The notes beneath the pieces were generated by a model, which had not been told where the DNA came from, searched no databases, and saw only the letters and a list, made by a program, of their open reading frames with translations. From Sediminicola sp. YIK13 (GTDB taxonomy: Bacteria > Bacteroidota > Bacteroidia > Flavobacteriales > Flavobacteriaceae): a stretch of DNA of 64,000 bases. Shown in pieces: positions 36,778 through 46,709 of the stretch; position 1 is the stretch's first letter, and the number at the start of each line of letters is the position of its first letter. The position numbers were made by a program, and so were the translations under genes. The stretch spans positions 2,522,501-2,586,500 of the forward strand of contig NZ_CP010535.1 in assembly GCF_001430825.1 (NCBI RefSeq), written 5' to 3'.

Positions 36778-39700
36778 ATGCGCTTCATATTGGCCTTGGC
36801 CATCACATTCATTATCACAGGCACTGCTGCCCAAGAAAAAAACAGCCTGCTCTGGGAGATTTCCGGAAACGGTTTGGAGCAGAGTTCATACCTATATGGC
36901 ACCATGCATGTGAGCAAGAAAATTGCCTTCCGTTTGGATGATGTCTTTTATGAGGCCTTGGAAAAAAGTGATATTATCGCCTTGGAAACCGATCCTGATA
37001 CTTGGTTGGATGACGAGGATAGCCTAGGCAATTTTGGCTATAGCCAAAGTTCTAATTTTACTGCAAAGGGCTTTTACATCTATCCATTTCTCGTAAAAAA
37101 TCCTAAAAAGGAAGATATAGCAGCTTATTTGGCCTTTGAGGATAGGATGATCAATACCATTTTATACCGTTCAGATGGCTATTCCGGCAACTTTGAGGAA
37201 GAAACCTATCTGGATATGTTCATTTATCAGGCCGGGAAGAAATTCAACAAACCTATAATTGCCTTGGAGGATATTGCGGAGTCTTCCGCCCTGGTGGGAA
37301 GGGCCAATTTAAATGCCCTAAAGGCCAAGCCCGATGAATGGCTCCAAAAAACCATTCAGCAGCAAGATCCTACTACCTTAATGCAAGATGCCTATAGGGC
37401 AAGGAACATTAATTTAATTGACAGTATAAACCAAGGCATATACACCGGGCATTACTTAAAAAACATGCTATATGTCCGCAACCAGCGAATGGTGCAACGA
37501 TTAGATTCCATTATGAAGACAGGCAAAGTCTTCACTGGTATTGGAGCGTCCCATTTACCGGGTATTAATGGTGTAATCTCATTATTGCGCAGTAAGGGGT
37601 ATGTGGTAGAGCCCCTAACCTCAAAAATAAGCAGTAGAAGAAGGCGCATAAAGGAGCGATTGGAAAAGCAGGTCAAGGTGAACACCTACATTGAAACCCA
37701 GCCAGAGGATGGTTTATTTTCCATTTTACTGCCAAGCAAACTATATCCCGTCTCGGAGATGACCAATACCACGTATATTGCTCCCGACTTGGCCAATGGG
37801 AGCTACTTAATGGTCAATCGCATACCCACTTACTCTTTTTTAAAGAAAGATGCCCACTTTGCCATTGAGGATATTGACAAGTTTCTTTTCGAGAATATTC
37901 CAGGAAAAATCATCGATAAAACAGAGCTGTACAAAGATGGGTATTACGGACTGGACGTAAAAAACGAATTGAAAAATAGGGACCGCCAACGATACCAAAT
38001 CTACATTACCCCATTGGAAATTCTAATATTCAAAATGGGGGGACAGGGCGACTATGTCACTCAATACTCGGACACTATTTTTAATAGCATCAACTTTAAG
38101 AAACTCTCAACGGAAAAAGAAAAGGTCACTTCCGCTTTTAACGAATTCGAGATTGAAATGCCTTCCTTTTACACCTTCCCGAATCAGTTCAGAAATGGCA
38201 CCCGATCCATTGAAGGATACGACAAAGAGACGGACGGCTATTTTTTTCTTAAAAGGGCGACCTTGAACGATTTCAATTTTATTGAAGAGGACAGCTTTGA
38301 ACTGAAGCAAATACAAAAACGTTTTTATGGGGACTTGGAATTGGAAGCCTCGTATAAAGCAACAAAAGATAAGTCCCTCGCCTCGGAAGCACCATTTAAC
38401 CAAACGCATAAATTACACCTCAAAACAGTTATCAATGGAGGCGATTACTACCTTATGGGCGCCCTTACCCAAAATGATGAGGAAGCTATCACTTACTTTA
38501 ATTCCTTCACTATAAAAAAGCCCGTTTATCGGGAACCTTTTGAAAAAATAAAGGATACCGCCCTCTACTTCACCACGGTTAGCAATATTGCTCCCCCTAA
38601 ATTTGTGGAGAACAGCAACAATTACTACACCGGCAAGAATAGGCCAAAACCCTACAGCCCCTATGTAAAAAAATCGATTTACATCAACAAGAACAATGAA
38701 GCTATTCATGTAGAAGTAAGCAAGAGCCATGATTATTTAATGTTTCCGAGTATAGATTCGGTTTGGGCCCTACGAAAAAAGCTATATTCAAATAAGAAGT
38801 TTACAATTTATGATGAAAAAAGAACCGTTTCCCCCAAGGGATATCATGAATTGAACCTAAGCTTAGGAGATCCGGCCAGTTCCACCAGAATTTTGGTGAA
38901 GAACATTTCCAAGGGCGGACTCCTCTATGAGCTCAAGACCAATATTGACACCCTTAGGCCACCAAGCCGATACATCACAGAATTTTATTCCAATTTTCAA
39001 CCCTCGGATACCCTTATCGGTAGAAACCTAATGGAGGACAAGGTCCCTGATTTTTTCAGGGCCTTACGTGAAAGGGATAGCATCAGTACAGATGGCATAC
39101 GTTTTCTGTTATTTTCAAAAAAACATTTAGATTCCCTGACCTATTATATTTCTGAATTTAACTTTAGGGAAGATCAAAAAAATATACAGGCCAACCTTAT
39201 TCAAAAAATGGGAGAAATTGACGATCCGGCAGTTTTTCCGTTCTTTAGAACCCTTTATGTCAACTCTTACAACAACTCCAACGCCCAGACCAAGATATTA
39301 CAGGCAATCTCTAAAAAGGCCGATGATTATTCTACCGAGCTCCTTTTGGAACTAATGTCGAAGGACTTGCCGCTTATTTCCAACAAACTGGAAATCCATG
39401 CCATCTTTAAGCCCTATATGGATAACCTGGAGCTTGCCAAAAAACTATATCCACATATTTTGGACTATAGCACCATTGAAGAATATAATAGTCCTATCTT
39501 TTCCATTCTGGCCGATTTATTGACAGAAGGTTTGATAAAACCTAAGAGTTATAAGAAGTATAGCAAGCAAATTTTAAACGATGCAAAATTACAGCTAAAA
39601 AGACATTTGGGGCAGTATATTTCTTCTGATAGCCAAAAGCGATTTTTTAGCAATACCCAGTTACAGAACACAAGCATCTTGGAAGACTATGAAATATTGC

Positions 39701-40296
39701 TCTACCCATTTATTAAAGACAAGGAAGTGCAACAGTTTTTTGATCGTCTCTTACTTAGTAAAGACCCTAAAATACAAACTACTTACGTCGGCCTAATGTC
39801 CCAGGATAATAAGAATATACCATTTGGCATGGTGGCATCCTTAGCTGCCAATATCAACAGTAGGGCCCTGTTGTTCAATAGGCTAAAACAGATAGACAAA
39901 CTTTCACTTTTTCCAGTGCAATACAGCACACAAAAACAATTGGCCGAAGCTTCATTATTTGATCAGGAGGAATATGACGAATCACAGAACAACATACAAT
40001 TTATCGCTGAAAGACCTATAAAACATAGAGACAAGGAATATACCGGTTATTATTTTAAATTGCGAAACAATCAAGACTATGATGACGGATTTAAAATGTA
40101 CCTAGTGGTATATGAAAATACTGGTGACCTTCAGACCAAGCCCTTTTTCAAGAGTCAAGGCATCCGTATTGAGGATACGGACACCGATAAGGAACTCATA
40201 GAATGGGTTACCGAAGAGTTCCTATTGAAAGATAGGCAACGTGCCATAGTTTACAGGCCCTATCAATTTAGTACCTTTAATCAGTTTGGTTTTTAA
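36778..40296 (+). CDS. Large exported protein with N-terminal TraB/GumN domain
   Basis: A 1172-residue protein with a signal peptide (cleavage near residue 20, GTAAQ). Residues about 22-285 are a TraB/GumN domain: the opening LWEISG...SSYLYGTMHVS and the closing FTGIGASHLPGINGVISLLRSKGY both match. Usual GumN proteins end there at about 300 residues; this one continues for nearly 900 residues with no domain I recognise, first mixed alpha/beta (300-620), then a helical part at 850-1050 that looks repeat-like (HEAT-like). TraB-fold proteins are suspected metalloproteases or erythromycin esterase-like hydrolases. It is followed 10 bases later by a DUF1460 amidase gene, suggesting an envelope role. 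Confidence 0.85.
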   Translation: MRFILALAITFIITGTAAQEKNSLLWEISGNGLEQSSYLYGTMHVSKKIAFRLDDVFYEALEKSDIIALETDPDTWLDDEDSLGNFGYSQSSNFTAKGFYIYPFLVKNPKKEDIAAYLAFEDRMINTILYRSDGYSGNFEEETYLDMFIYQAGKKFNKPIIALEDIAESSALVGRANLNALKAKPDEWLQKTIQQQDPTTLMQDAYRARNINLIDSINQGIYTGHYLKNMLYVRNQRMVQRLDSIMKTGKVFTGIGASHLPGINGVISLLRSKGYVVEPLTSKISSRRRRIKERLEKQVKVNTYIETQPEDGLFSILLPSKLYPVSEMTNTTYIAPDLANGSYLMVNRIPTYSFLKKDAHFAIEDIDKFLFENIPGKIIDKTELYKDGYYGLDVKNELKNRDRQRYQIYITPLEILIFKMGGQGDYVTQYSDTIFNSINFKKLSTEKEKVTSAFNEFEIEMPSFYTFPNQFRNGTRSIEGYDKETDGYFFLKRATLNDFNFIEEDSFELKQIQKRFYGDLELEASYKATKDKSLASEAPFNQTHKLHLKTVINGGDYYLMGALTQNDEEAITYFNSFTIKKPVYREPFEKIKDTALYFTTVSNIAPPKFVENSNNYYTGKNRPKPYSPYVKKSIYINKNNEAIHVEVSKSHDYLMFPSIDSVWALRKKLYSNKKFTIYDEKRTVSPKGYHELNLSLGDPASSTRILVKNISKGGLLYELKTNIDTLRPPSRYITEFYSNFQPSDTLIGRNLMEDKVPDFFRALRERDSISTDGIRFLLFSKKHLDSLTYYISEFNFREDQKNIQANLIQKMGEIDDPAVFPFFRTLYVNSYNNSNAQTKILQAISKKADDYSTELLLELMSKDLPLISNKLEIHAIFKPYMDNLELAKKLYPHILDYSTIEEYNSPIFSILADLLTEGLIKPKSYKKYSKQILNDAKLQLKRHLGQYISSDSQKRFFSNTQLQNTSILEDYEILLYPFIKDKEVQQFFDRLLLSKDPKIQTTYVGLMSQDNKNIPFGMVASLAANINSRALLFNRLKQIDKLSLFPVQYSTQKQLAEASLFDQEEYDESQNNIQFIAERPIKHRDKEYTGYYFKLRNNQDYDDGFKMYLVVYENTGDLQTKPFFKSQGIRIEDTDTDKELIEWVTEEFLLKDRQRAIVYRPYQFSTFNQFGF

Positions 40297-40306
40297 TAGA
40301 GCTCGT

Positions 40307-41155
40307 ATGATGAAAACGGTTTCGATATTTTTTTTCCTAGCCCTTTTGGCCCAAGAAATCCTTGCCCAGGAAATTGTTTGTTCCCAAATAGACAAGGCAG
40401 CTTTTGAGAAAAAGGTTGCGGAACTACAAAAACTAAAACGGCAGGCCAACTATGGGGAAAATTTAATTGCAGTGGGCAAGACCTTCTTTGGCGTGCCCTA
40501 TATTGCAAAAACGTTAGAAATTGGAACAACAGAATCTTTAGTGGTCAACCTGCAGGGGTTGGACTGCACCACCTATGTGGAAAATGTAATGGCCTTTGGG
40601 TCTATGTTGCGAAACTATAATACCGATTTTACGGCATACACCAATGCCTTGGAACAAATCCGATATGAAAATGGCAAATTGGATGGGTATGCATCCCGAC
40701 TCCACTATTTCTCCCAATGGATAAAGGACAATGAAAAGAAAGGCCTGGTAAAGGATATAACCGCAGATATAGGCGGAATAGCCATTGATAAAGAAATCAA
40801 TTTTATGGGCACCCATAGGGAGTTATATCCCTTTTTAAAGAACAATCAAAATTTTGAAAAGATCCGGCAAACCGAAAAGGACCTTAACGGACAAGAACTC
40901 TGCATCCTGCCACAAGACCAGATTGCCGCCAATGAGCACCTCATCCAATCCGGGGATATCATTGCCTTGACCACTTCCATTAAGGGATTGGATATTACCC
41001 ATACCGGTTTTGCCACTAGGGAATCTGATGGCCGCATCCATTTATTGCACGCCTCTACTGGTTCTATGCAGGTAGAGGTCTCAGAACTGCCACTGGTAGA
41101 TTATCTTAAAAAGATTAAAAGCAATACCGGAATCATGGTGGCCAGACCCCTTTAA
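40307..41155 (+). CDS. DUF1460 family N-acetylmuramoyl-L-alanine amidase-like protein
   Basis: A 282-residue exported protein. The ATG at 40307 gives MMKTVSIFFFLALL, a clean signal peptide to about residue 21 (ILAQE); an ATG at 40286 also exists but overlaps the upstream gene and adds seven odd residues. DUF1460 has an NlpC/P60-like papain fold; the likely nucleophile is C87 in LQGLDCTTYVENV, with later histidines in DITHTGFATR and HLLHAS. Structural work on family members points to peptidoglycan amidase activity. It sits 10 bases after the TraB/GumN protein and is probably cotranscribed. Confidence 0.9.
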   Translation: MMKTVSIFFFLALLAQEILAQEIVCSQIDKAAFEKKVAELQKLKRQANYGENLIAVGKTFFGVPYIAKTLEIGTTESLVVNLQGLDCTTYVENVMAFGSMLRNYNTDFTAYTNALEQIRYENGKLDGYASRLHYFSQWIKDNEKKGLVKDITADIGGIAIDKEINFMGTHRELYPFLKNNQNFEKIRQTEKDLNGQELCILPQDQIAANEHLIQSGDIIALTTSIKGLDITHTGFATRESDGRIHLLHASTGSMQVEVSELPLVDYLKKIKSNTGIMVARPL

Positions 41156-41392
41156 AAAGGAAAACCTCTCTAGCTTTAAGCTACCAATATGAATTCATAA
41201 CAGCCTTTAGTTGGCCATTTTTACAGACCACCCGGTTTGTTATGGGTAGATTTTATGCCTAACCAGCTCAAAAAGCGGTATTTCAGCGATACTCTGTCCT
41301 TTTATATCCCTTGCCCTTGCCTTCTACATACTCTTGTTGGAACCCGAAAACCAACCAAGCGGTCGGTTTAGCTGATATTGCCTCATTTACAA
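41156..41392. other. Intergenic region with an operator-like palindrome and a coding remnant
   Basis: The near-perfect dyad AACCAACC-AAGC-GGTCGGTT lies at 41349-41368, one mismatched pair, the form of TetR-family operators. No TetR gene is near. On the minus strand 41240-41323 reads as 27 sense codons (KARARDIKGQSIAEIPL...) between two stops without a start, which may be a decayed gene end or chance. No intact gene is seen. Confidence 0.4.
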
Positions 41393-41797
41393 CTACTGTA
41401 CTTTTTTTATAAAAATCTCCTGCAGTTTTTTCTGATCTTCTGGAAACACTTCGTGCAAATCGATCTCAGTTTTGGAACCGTCATTTAAAGTGACGAACAG
41501 TACATCGTTCTTAAGGACCACATTCCCAACTTGATTGAAACGAAGTGTTTTTCCGAAGCGGGTTTTGATCCTATAGACCACCCCCTTCTTGTTCCATTCC
41601 ACATAATTCTTATACCAGAACATCTTGCTGAAATGAAGGCTAAAAAATATGTATCCTATGACAGAGGAAGTGGAGGTCCAAAGGTTTCCCTGCCCCAGAA
41701 AATCTTTATAAAACCCGATCAGGATAAGGACCAACCCAATCAATAAAAGTATGATGGATTGAAACCGGTTCAGCTTATTAAAATGTATATGCTTCAT
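41393..41797 (-). CDS. Small membrane protein with PH-like C-terminal domain, unknown function
   Basis: A 134-residue protein. Two hydrophobic helices lie at about 14-31 and 43-60, followed by a soluble beta-rich part with alternating pattern (GVVYRIKTRFGKTLRF, DVLFVTLNDGSKTEIDL) and a closing helix, which resembles the bacterial PH-like fold of small membrane proteins. No specific family is recognised. It lies 32 bases downstream of chrA on the same strand and could be the last gene of that operon. Confidence 0.65.
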   Translation of the reverse strand: MKHIHFNKLNRFQSIILLLIGLVLILIGFYKDFLGQGNLWTSTSSVIGYIFFSLHFSKMFWYKNYVEWNKKGVVYRIKTRFGKTLRFNQVGNVVLKNDVLFVTLNDGSKTEIDLHEVFPEDQKKLQEIFIKKVQ

Positions 41798-41829
41798 TTT
41801 ATCTTGTTCTTTTTATTAATGATTAATTC

Positions 41830-42978
41830 CTATAAAAGGGTAAGTGAATAGCCCAGGGCTGCCCCTCCCAAAACGATAAAGGCACTATTTAATTTTTTTA
41901 ACACAAAGACCAGCACCAAACTGGCCAAGGCTATAATCACGGTACGCCAATCCGTCAAGGTTTCTTTTCCCATGACAATACACACCGCCATAATTACCGC
42001 TACAGCCGCTACATTCACCGCATCCAAAAAAGCCCCCATTATTTTGGATGCCCGCATTTTAGGGATCAACGGGTTTAGAATGGCCACTAAGATGAAGGAA
42101 GGCAAAAAGATCCCTAAAGTTGCCGCTAGGGCACCCCATAGCCCATTCATTTGCCATCCAATAAAGGTGGCTGTTGAAAGTACCGGGCCAGGAGTAAACT
42201 GTCCCACCGCCACGGCATCTATTAGCGCCTGGCGGGTAAGCCATCCATGGGTCACCAATTCCGCATCTAAAAAGGCAAACAACACATAGCCACTGCCATA
42301 CAAAATGGCCCCTATTTTTAAGAAGGTCAGGAAGATATGCAAAGTGTCCATTTTCCCCATATTGATGCCCTGCAAAAACAATAGTGGCAAAATACCATAG
42401 AGGGTATCTGCTGGTCTTTTTAAAAAATAAAGAATCAAGCCCATGGCCCCACAACCAAAAAGCGCCAAGATCTCATTTACCCCCAACAAACAGGCCACAA
42501 GCGTGGCCACCCCCAAAATCCATAGTTCGGTTGTTTTAAAAGCTTTTCTTCCAAGACGATAGGCTGCCATTACAATTATAGCGATAACTGCTGGTTTTAT
42601 ACCGTAGATAAAGGGTTCCACTTCTGGCAATTGACCATATTTCTGATACAGCCAGGCAAAAATACCCGTTATCAACACTGCCGGAAAAATAAAGCAGAAG
42701 CCAGCTACCAACAAGCCTTTCCAACCTGCACGTTCGTATCCGCAGTGCATGGTCATCTCGGTGGAGTTGGGTCCCGGGATAATATTGGTAGCCCCCATCA
42801 CATCCAGAAAATGTTGTTGGGTCATCCATCCCCTTTTTTTGACCACCTCATCTTCCATCATGGCGATATGGGCTGCTGGTCCACCAAAAGATATACTCCC
42901 TAATTTAAAAAACAGGGCTGCTATTTCATTAAGTCGGTGTTTTTCCGACATGGGTGATTCTAGGGGGTTATTTCTCAT
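41830..42978 (-). CDS. chrA: Chromate transporter (ChrA, long form)
   Basis: A 382-residue protein made of two homologous chromate_transp domains (about 15-185 and 200-380). The repeated signature is FFKLGSISFGGPAAHIAMMEDEVV in the first half and FLKIGAILYGSGYVLFAFLDAELV in the second; each is followed by GPNSTEM or TPGPVLSTATFIGWQ. CHR proteins export chromate, but many homologues have other or unknown substrates. ATGs at 42978 and 42951 are both possible; the second (MSEKHRL) is the more usual family start. It follows an M24 protein and a decarboxylase gene on the same strand. Confidence 0.9.
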   Translation of the reverse strand: MRNNPLESPMSEKHRLNEIAALFFKLGSISFGGPAAHIAMMEDEVVKKRGWMTQQHFLDVMGATNIIPGPNSTEMTMHCGYERAGWKGLLVAGFCFIFPAVLITGIFAWLYQKYGQLPEVEPFIYGIKPAVIAIIVMAAYRLGRKAFKTTELWILGVATLVACLLGVNEILALFGCGAMGLILYFLKRPADTLYGILPLLFLQGINMGKMDTLHIFLTFLKIGAILYGSGYVLFAFLDAELVTHGWLTRQALIDAVAVGQFTPGPVLSTATFIGWQMNGLWGALAATLGIFLPSFILVAILNPLIPKMRASKIMGAFLDAVNVAAVAVIMAVCIVMGKETLTDWRTVIIALASLVLVFVLKKLNSAFIVLGGAALGYSLTLL

Positions 42979-43023
42979 TTAACCAAGTGATTTTTGGAAT
43001 AATATCATTTCTCATTCTGAAAA

Positions 43024-43698
43024 TTAAGTGAGTAACTGCTCATAAAAACTACCTATCCCTTTCTCCCTGTCCACAAAATGGATTTCTAAGATCCATTCCC
43101 TTTTGTTGCCCTTAGTATCTGGGGACAGCATATTCTGATGGTTATTAGGGTGTACATAGTTGGTTTTTATCTCCTTCTCTAATTTTTCATGTGGAAAATG
43201 GCCTATTAAATGTCCGGCTATTTCCCCTCCAAATTCCCATCCGTATTGATGGGCAACGTGCACTACATAAGTGTAAAATTCAGCCCCTGTAATTTCTGTT
43301 TGTGCATCAAAATAGGCCTTACATTCTGCCCAAGCCTTAGCCGTATCATTTTTTATCCTATGCTTATCAGGGTCATTGCCCAAAACATACGTTCGTCCAA
43401 AATCGGCCTCCCATTCGTCAAAAATGGGCCCAAAATCAATAAAAAGGATATCATCCTCTTGTAAGGTAAGGTCTTCGGGGTTTTCATCATAGGGTTTTAG
43501 GGTGTTCTTCCCGGCCCTCACAATTCTCTTATGCCAATACTTATCTATTCCGTAGAGTTCAAAAGCAAGATTGAAAATATCCTTATTTAACTCTCTTTCA
43601 GTTTTACCGGCCATCATGAGGCTCCTATTCTCTATTTCGGCAAAAAGAACTTCCGCCTTGCGTTCTGCCTCAATTAAATTCTGTTTTGCTATGTTCAT
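43024..43698 (-). CDS. M24 family metallopeptidase-like protein
   Basis: A 224-residue pita-bread fold protein. The D-x10-D metal motif is seen in FIDFGPIFDEWEADFGR, a histidine in AGHLIGHFPHE and a glutamate in ILEIHFVD. The second metal glutamate near the C terminus is less clear, so activity is uncertain. It is shorter than aminopeptidase P and close to the size of a bare catalytic domain, resembling stand-alone Xaa-Pro peptidase-like members. It lies 18 bases downstream of the decarboxylase, suggesting a shared operon. Confidence 0.85.
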   Translation of the reverse strand: MNIAKQNLIEAERKAEVLFAEIENRSLMMAGKTERELNKDIFNLAFELYGIDKYWHKRIVRAGKNTLKPYDENPEDLTLQEDDILFIDFGPIFDEWEADFGRTYVLGNDPDKHRIKNDTAKAWAECKAYFDAQTEITGAEFYTYVVHVAHQYGWEFGGEIAGHLIGHFPHEKLEKEIKTNYVHPNNHQNMLSPDTKGNKREWILEIHFVDREKGIGSFYEQLLT

Positions 43699-43716
43699 TA
43701 TTACTATTGATCTTTA

Positions 43717-45144
43717 TCACTCATTAATTACTATACCATGAGCCAATTCTTGAATGTTTTTCCAAGCATTTTCCAAATGGGTTTGCGTCACATTGGTCTG
43801 CCCAATGGACATGCGAAGGGTATATTTCCCATCAATCTTGGTATGTGTCAGATAGAGTTCGCCCGAGGCATTCAAACTTTGCAGCAATTGCTCATTAATG
43901 GTATTAAGTTGTTCTTGGTCTTCTACTCCCTCTGGCATGTATCTAAAACAGATCAGGTTCATACTACGGGGCACCACCATTTCAAATGTAGGCTTCTTTT
44001 TTAGCTCGGCCTCCAGCCATTCTGCTAATGCTATATGCAATCGCAGCATCTTTTGTAGCCCCTCAAGCCCGTAATGCCGCATCACAAACCATAATTTCAA
44101 AGACCTGAAACGCCTTCCCAGGGGAATGCCCCAATCGCAATAATTGTTCACCAGTCCGTCTGAAGCCGTTTTCAAATATTCCGGCAAGATAGAAAAGGTA
44201 TTCAGGAGCCCCTTCTTGTCCTTTACAAAAAAGGCCGTACAATCATAATTGGTAAAGAGCCATTTATGTGGGTTAAAAACAAAACTATCCGCTTTTTCAA
44301 TCCCTTTCATCAGGCTCTGGTGTTCCGGGAGCAAAAAGGCGGCTCCGGCATAGGCCGCATCTACGTGCAACCAAATGTTGTGCTTTTCAGCCAGCATTCC
44401 TATTTCTTCCAAGGGATCCATGGCCATGGTACCTGTTGTCCCTAAGGCAGCAACAATACAAAGGGGTTGGTAGCCCTGCTTGATATCACTTTCTATTTGT
44501 TGCCTTAGAAGATCGGAGCGCATTTCCAATTGGTCGTTGGTGGGGATCTTGATCACATTACTTTTCCCTACTCCGGCTATTTTAGCTCCCTTTTCTATGG
44601 AGGAATGGGTCTGGTCCGAGCAGTACACCCGTAATTTGGTGTACCCCTCAAATCCCTTTTCATTGATCTGATATTTGGAAAGTCGCTCTCTGGCTGTAAG
44701 GATTGCAGATAATGTCGCCATGGATGCAGAATCTTGGATCACCCCCGCCCATAGTTTGGGTATCCCTATACCGTCTCCCAACCATTCCATCATCCTCTCC
44801 TCCAATTCCGTGGCTGCCGGGGAGGTTTCCCACTTCATCCCCTGGACTCCCAAGGTTGCGGTCAACATTTCTGCCAGGATGGAAGGCGGACTCGTATTGG
44901 CCTGAAAGTAGGCGAAAAAGTTGGGGTTCTGCCAGTGCGTAATTCCAGGTATTATGATCTCTTTGAAATCATTAAAAATATGTTCCATGTCCTCGCCTAG
45001 CTTTGGGATAGCTGAATTAATCTGGTCATAGATTGTTCTTGGCGCTACCTGTGATTTTACGGGGTAGTCTTCCACATGCTCCAAATAATCTGCCATCCAA
45101 TCTACCATAAGATGGGCTTGTTTGCGAAATTCGTCCGAGTTCAT
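43717..45144 (-). CDS. Pyridoxal-dependent aromatic amino acid decarboxylase
   Basis: A 475-residue group II PLP decarboxylase. The cofactor lysine is K294 in NPHKWLF, and the PLP aspartate is in HVDAAYAGAAF. The substrate-loop region and GDGIGIPKLWAGVIQDSAS fit DDC/TyrDC-type enzymes. It makes an aromatic amine and CO2; whether tyrosine, tryptophan or phenylalanine is preferred cannot be read. A TTG two codons upstream (45150) is possible, but the ATG at 45144 is preferred. The downstream M24 and ChrA genes follow on the same strand. Confidence 0.9.
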   Translation of the reverse strand: MNSDEFRKQAHLMVDWMADYLEHVEDYPVKSQVAPRTIYDQINSAIPKLGEDMEHIFNDFKEIIIPGITHWQNPNFFAYFQANTSPPSILAEMLTATLGVQGMKWETSPAATELEERMMEWLGDGIGIPKLWAGVIQDSASMATLSAILTARERLSKYQINEKGFEGYTKLRVYCSDQTHSSIEKGAKIAGVGKSNVIKIPTNDQLEMRSDLLRQQIESDIKQGYQPLCIVAALGTTGTMAMDPLEEIGMLAEKHNIWLHVDAAYAGAAFLLPEHQSLMKGIEKADSFVFNPHKWLFTNYDCTAFFVKDKKGLLNTFSILPEYLKTASDGLVNNYCDWGIPLGRRFRSLKLWFVMRHYGLEGLQKMLRLHIALAEWLEAELKKKPTFEMVVPRSMNLICFRYMPEGVEDQEQLNTINEQLLQSLNASGELYLTHTKIDGKYTLRMSIGQTNVTQTHLENAWKNIQELAHGIVINE

Positions 45145-45344
45145 ATTCAAATTTAAATCTTTAATACTCTTGGGATGGCAATTGAATGCGAAATTGAAAA
45201 ATACACCCCAAAAAGCAAAAAATCAACGAAAAATGAGTCAATTTTATGATAACTGTGAATCAATATTAAATATCAATAAAATTACTTCTGAAACTTTATT
45301 TAGGGTATTGAATACGAGAGGGATTGAACAAAAAAAGTAAGGTA

Positions 45345-45476
45345 TTAAATCTGTTCATTGGTATTTCCCCATTTCTTGGATATAGCAGCCGCTTCTGACT
45401 TGGTCATGGGCAACACCGCTCCATGACGCGGCTCATATTCCTTAGATGAATCTAGTACTACAGTAACTTCAAAATG
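45345..45476 (-). pseudogene. Gene remnant (C-terminal fragment)
   Basis: The minus strand reads 43 sense codons after a TAG, with no usable start, ending at a TAA: it contains VVLDSSKEYEPRHGAVLPM then TKSEAAAISKKWG. The composition and amphipathic ending look like a real protein C terminus cut off from its gene. On the plus strand, 45233-45340 is a separate 35-codon frame (MSQFYDNC...GIEQKK). The rest of 45151-45504 is AT-rich with no gene. The parent family is not recognised. Confidence 0.4.
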
Positions 45477-45504
45477 CTAATTGAACCTACAATTTAATAC
45501 CTTC

Positions 45505-46545
45505 TTAAAACGAATTGATCACCATGACCCCTTTGTGTTCAAATTTGTTCATATGAGGTAGGGCAATGGCGGCTTCCTGAAGCGTAATGGTACTTTCAAT
45601 GAGTTTTTCGGGATGTAATTTTCCGTTCTTGATCATGTCCAACATCTCAGGATATTTAAAAGCCTGCATGCCGTGACTCCCTATAATTTCCAGTTCATTG
45701 GCCAGGACTTTGTCCATGGGTACTTTTGGATGCCTATGGTCTCCTGTCATCAATCCCACCTGTATGTGTTTCCCTCTTTTTCTTAGGTTGGCAATGGAGT
45801 TAAAACAGGTAGTCTGGCTTCCAAGGGCATCCAATGAAACATGGGCACCACCCTTGGTCAAGGCTTTGATCTGTTCTACGACCTCTTTATTTTTGGTGGC
45901 ATTGACTGTGGCAATGGCACCCATTTCCATGGCAAACTCCAACGTCCTGTCATTAATGTCCACAGCTATTACCTGTGCCCCAAGAGCATTGGCGATCATA
46001 ATGGCGGAAAGGCCAACCCCGCCACAGCCATGGACAACCACGTACTGCCCTCCAGTGACCTTGCCTTGTTCCACAACAGCCCTAAAGGAAGTAATAAACC
46101 TACAACCAAGGGTTGCGGCGGTGATGTCATTGATCTCCTCGGGAATTTTCACAAGGTTTATATCGGCATAGTCCAAAGCAACATATTCGGCAAAGGAGCC
46201 CCAGTGCGTAAATCCTGGTTGGGATTGATGGTCACAAACCTGATGGTTCCCAGAAATACATTGGCCACAAGTGCCACAGCCACAAACAAAGGGAACGGTT
46301 ACCTTATCCCCCACCTTAAAATGTAGTACTTCTTTGCCGACAGCCGCAATAGTTCCTGCCAATTCATGACCAGGCACATGGGGCAAAATAATATCTGTGT
46401 CGTGCCCCATCCACCCATGCCAGTCGCTTCGGCACAAACCCGTTGCTTTTACCTGGATCACTACCCCATGATTTTTTGGTGTGGGATCTGACACATTTTG
46501 TATGGTGATTGGGCCTTGGAACTTTTCAAAAACGGCTGCTCTCAT
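45505..46545 (-). CDS. Zinc-dependent alcohol dehydrogenase family protein
   Basis: A 346-residue medium-chain dehydrogenase. The catalytic zinc ligands are C38 (LCRSDWHG) and H60-E61 (GHELAG). The structural zinc set C90, C93, C96, C104 is in [17 protein letters not shown], so both zinc sites are intact. The NAD(P)-binding motif GCGGVGLSA is near residue 173. It oxidises an alcohol or reduces an aldehyde; the substrate is unknown. It is monocistronic, with the gene remnant directly downstream. Confidence 0.93.
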   Translation of the reverse strand: MRAAVFEKFQGPITIQNVSDPTPKNHGVVIQVKATGLCRSDWHGWMGHDTDIILPHVPGHELAGTIAAVGKEVLHFKVGDKVTVPFVCGCGTCGQCISGNHQVCDHQSQPGFTHWGSFAEYVALDYADINLVKIPEEINDITAATLGCRFITSFRAVVEQGKVTGGQYVVVHGCGGVGLSAIMIANALGAQVIAVDINDRTLEFAMEMGAIATVNATKNKEVVEQIKALTKGGAHVSLDALGSQTTCFNSIANLRKRGKHIQVGLMTGDHRHPKVPMDKVLANELEIIGSHGMQAFKYPEMLDMIKNGKLHPEKLIESTITLQEAAIALPHMNKFEHKGVMVINSF

Positions 46546-46709
46546 AGTACACAGATTAGTACAAGAAATATACGGACTTATTCACAAATACCTACCCATG
46601 TCCACTTTCACAATGGGCAACTTTTAGGAAGCGCTGTCCATCATATAAAAGAGGAGTAGGAAAGAAAGGGCTTTGGTCATTATGGAACTGGCTTTGTTTT
46701 TTATTCAAA

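Noticed and set aside
42059-42454. 131-codon minus-strand frame
   Set aside because: Shadow frame of chrA on the same strand in another phase.
45122-45340. 72-codon plus-strand frame
   Set aside because: Overlaps the decarboxylase start and has no coding character; only its last 35 codons looked plausible and remain unsupported.
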